Assembly: GCA_014380505.1 (NCBI GenBank) | Contig: JACMJT010000021.1 | Coordinates: forward strand, 1-15,416 | DNA from: Hyphomicrobiales bacterium | GTDB lineage: Bacteria; Pseudomonadota; Alphaproteobacteria; Rhizobiales; Aestuariivirgaceae | Reading direction: 5' to 3' | DNA length: 15,416 nt | Shown: piece after piece, positions 14,628 through 15,416 of the stretch | Layout of the letters: each line of letters begins with the position of its first letter | Position numbering within the stretch: position 1 is the first letter of the stretch | Position numbers and translations under genes: made by a program | Notes under the pieces: model-generated | What the model was told of the DNA's origin: nothing | Database searches by the model: none | Seen by the model: only the letters and a program-made list of their open reading frames with translations

Positions 14628-15241
14628 GCGGGTTCCTTGGCTAGCCCCGAGCCGATCATCGCGTCACGGGTGACCAGTTCCGCGAGGCGCTCTTCGCTCC
14701 AGCCGTCAGTCTCCGGGGGCCGCGCCGGGATGACGAGGTATCTCACTTCGGCGGTTGAGTCCCAGATGCGGACCTCCACATTCTCGGGAATGCTGACACC
14801 GAAATCAGCCAGCACGCCACGGGGATCGATGACGGCGCGGGAGCGATAGGGCATCGACTTGTACCACACGGGCGGCAGGCCGAGCACCGGCCACGGATAA
14901 CAGGAGCACAGGGTGCAGACCACCATGTTGTGGACCTCCGGCGTATTGAAGAGGGCGACCATATGCTCACCCTGGCGGCCTTCGTAGCCCAGCGAGACGA
15001 TGGCCGCCGTCGCGTCCTCTTTCAGCCAATTGGCGAATGAGGGATCTGTCCAGGCTTTCGCCACGACGCGCGCGCCATTGCGCGGGCCGATTTTGGTTTC
15101 ATAGGTGTCGATCAGCACATCAAGGGCGGCGGAATCGACATAGCCCTTTTCCACCAGCAGCGATTCAAGCGCCTTCACACGGAGCGCAATGGGTGAAAGT
15201 TCCGATCCGCCGTGGTCATGGCCGTGACTGTCGTGGGGCAT
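14624..15241 (-). CDS. nthA: Cobalt-type nitrile hydratase alpha subunit
   Basis: This 205-residue catalytic subunit holds the metal centre in the motif VCTLCSCY (C109, C112, S113, C114). Thr at position 110 marks the cobalt type; iron enzymes have Ser there. The alpha subunit normally bears two post-translationally oxidised cysteines in this motif. The N-terminus is His-rich ([12 protein letters not shown]). The ATG at 15241 has AAGGGA 8 nt upstream. It is the first gene of a three-gene operon (alpha, beta, accessory), 69 nt downstream of the stop of a truncated gene. No amidase gene, which would convert the amide product to an acid, and no aldoxime dehydratase are in the window. Confidence 0.94.
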   Translation of the reverse strand: MPHDSHGHDHGGSELSPIALRVKALESLLVEKGYVDSAALDVLIDTYETKIGPRNGARVVAKAWTDPSFANWLKEDATAAIVSLGYEGRQGEHMVALFNTPEVHNMVVCTLCSCYPWPVLGLPPVWYKSMPYRSRAVIDPRGVLADFGVSIPENVEVRIWDSTAEVRYLVIPARPPETDGWSEERLAELVTRDAMIGSGLAKEPA

Positions 15242-15310
15242 ATTGTGTTTCCCTTGGTTGGGATTAGCATAGGCAGCAAAAGGCCTCGGGGGAAGCGCGG
15301 CGTGTGTCCT

Positions 15311-15416
15311 TCACGGCGCCGGGCCGGGACCGACGGTGACGACGCACGGATTGGGCTGCAGGAGGCTGGCGTTGCCCGCGGCGTCGCGCACCGCTCCGGC
15401 CAGCGTGGACTGCCCC
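15311..15416 (-). CDS. 3' end of an unidentified gene, Ig-like-looking tail (partial)
   Basis: A minus-strand frame open from the window edge ends at the TGA at 15311-15313. It encodes 34 visible residues, including AGAVRDAAGNASLLQPNPC and a Gly/Pro-rich end. The VRDAAGNAS stretch resembles the end of bacterial Ig-like or adhesin-type repeat domains. The rest lies outside the window, so the protein cannot be named. It may be transcribed in the same direction as the nitrile hydratase operon, but a relation is not shown. Confidence 0.4.
   Translation of the reverse strand, partial: GQSTLAGAVRDAAGNASLLQPNPCVVTVGPGPAP

Noticed and set aside
1..15416. Search for tRNA/rRNA genes, CRISPR arrays, insertion sequences, phage genes and tandem repeats
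   Set aside because: None was visible by eye; no repeat-spacer pattern, transposase or integrase motif was seen.

Overview
The window is dense, single-copy bacterial coding DNA with high GC. The gene families point to an alphaproteobacterium, most likely of the order Hyphomicrobiales: choline-dehydrogenase-like GMC oxidoreductase, DUF1007/NicO pair, a Zur-type AT-rich palindrome in front of znuA, and cobalt nitrile hydratase. This placement is inferred from gene content; I see no rRNA or other taxonomic marker. No tRNA, rRNA, CRISPR array, insertion sequence or phage gene is visible. No gene-free stretch exceeds 300 bases.

Left part (1-8242) reads as an amine/amino-alcohol and amino-acid catabolic region. 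A NhaD-type Na+/H+ antiporter (cut by the window edge) follows a PuuA-like glutamine-synthetase-family ligase by 2 nt on the minus strand. Divergent from it is a D-amino-acid-aminotransferase-like class IV PLP enzyme. Tail-to-tail with that lies a BetA-like GMC oxidoreductase on the minus strand. Divergent from the oxidoreductase is a three-gene plus-strand operon: an N-formylglutamate-amidohydrolase-family protein, a second, different glutamine-synthetase-family ligase, and an iron-dependent alcohol dehydrogenase. Two gamma-glutamyl ligases, two alcohol-oxidising enzymes and an amidohydrolase in 8 kb suggest degradation of an amine or amino alcohol through N-glutamylated intermediates. The substrate is not determined.

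Middle part (8244-10106) holds a minus-strand PCu(A)C-like copper-chaperone homologue that lacks most of the canonical copper ligands. Divergent from it is a two-gene plus-strand unit: a small MoaD/ThiS-type ubiquitin-like protein ending in Gly-Gly and a leaderless BNR/Asp-box beta-propeller protein. No partner sulfur-transfer or molybdopterin genes lie nearby. This pair is the best candidate here for an undescribed system.

Right part (10162-15416) is metal-related. A minus-strand unit znuA - DUF1007 protein - NicO-type metal permease lies behind a 17-bp Zur-like palindrome that overlaps a good sigma-70 promoter; no znuB or znuC is present in the window. A CcdA-type membrane thiol-disulfide transporter is transcribed divergently from znuA. 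The last operon (minus strand) encodes a cobalt-type nitrile hydratase: alpha subunit, beta subunit (4-nt overlap) and accessory protein (probable TTG start inside the beta gene). At the far edge is the 3' end of a further minus-strand gene with an Ig-like-looking tail.
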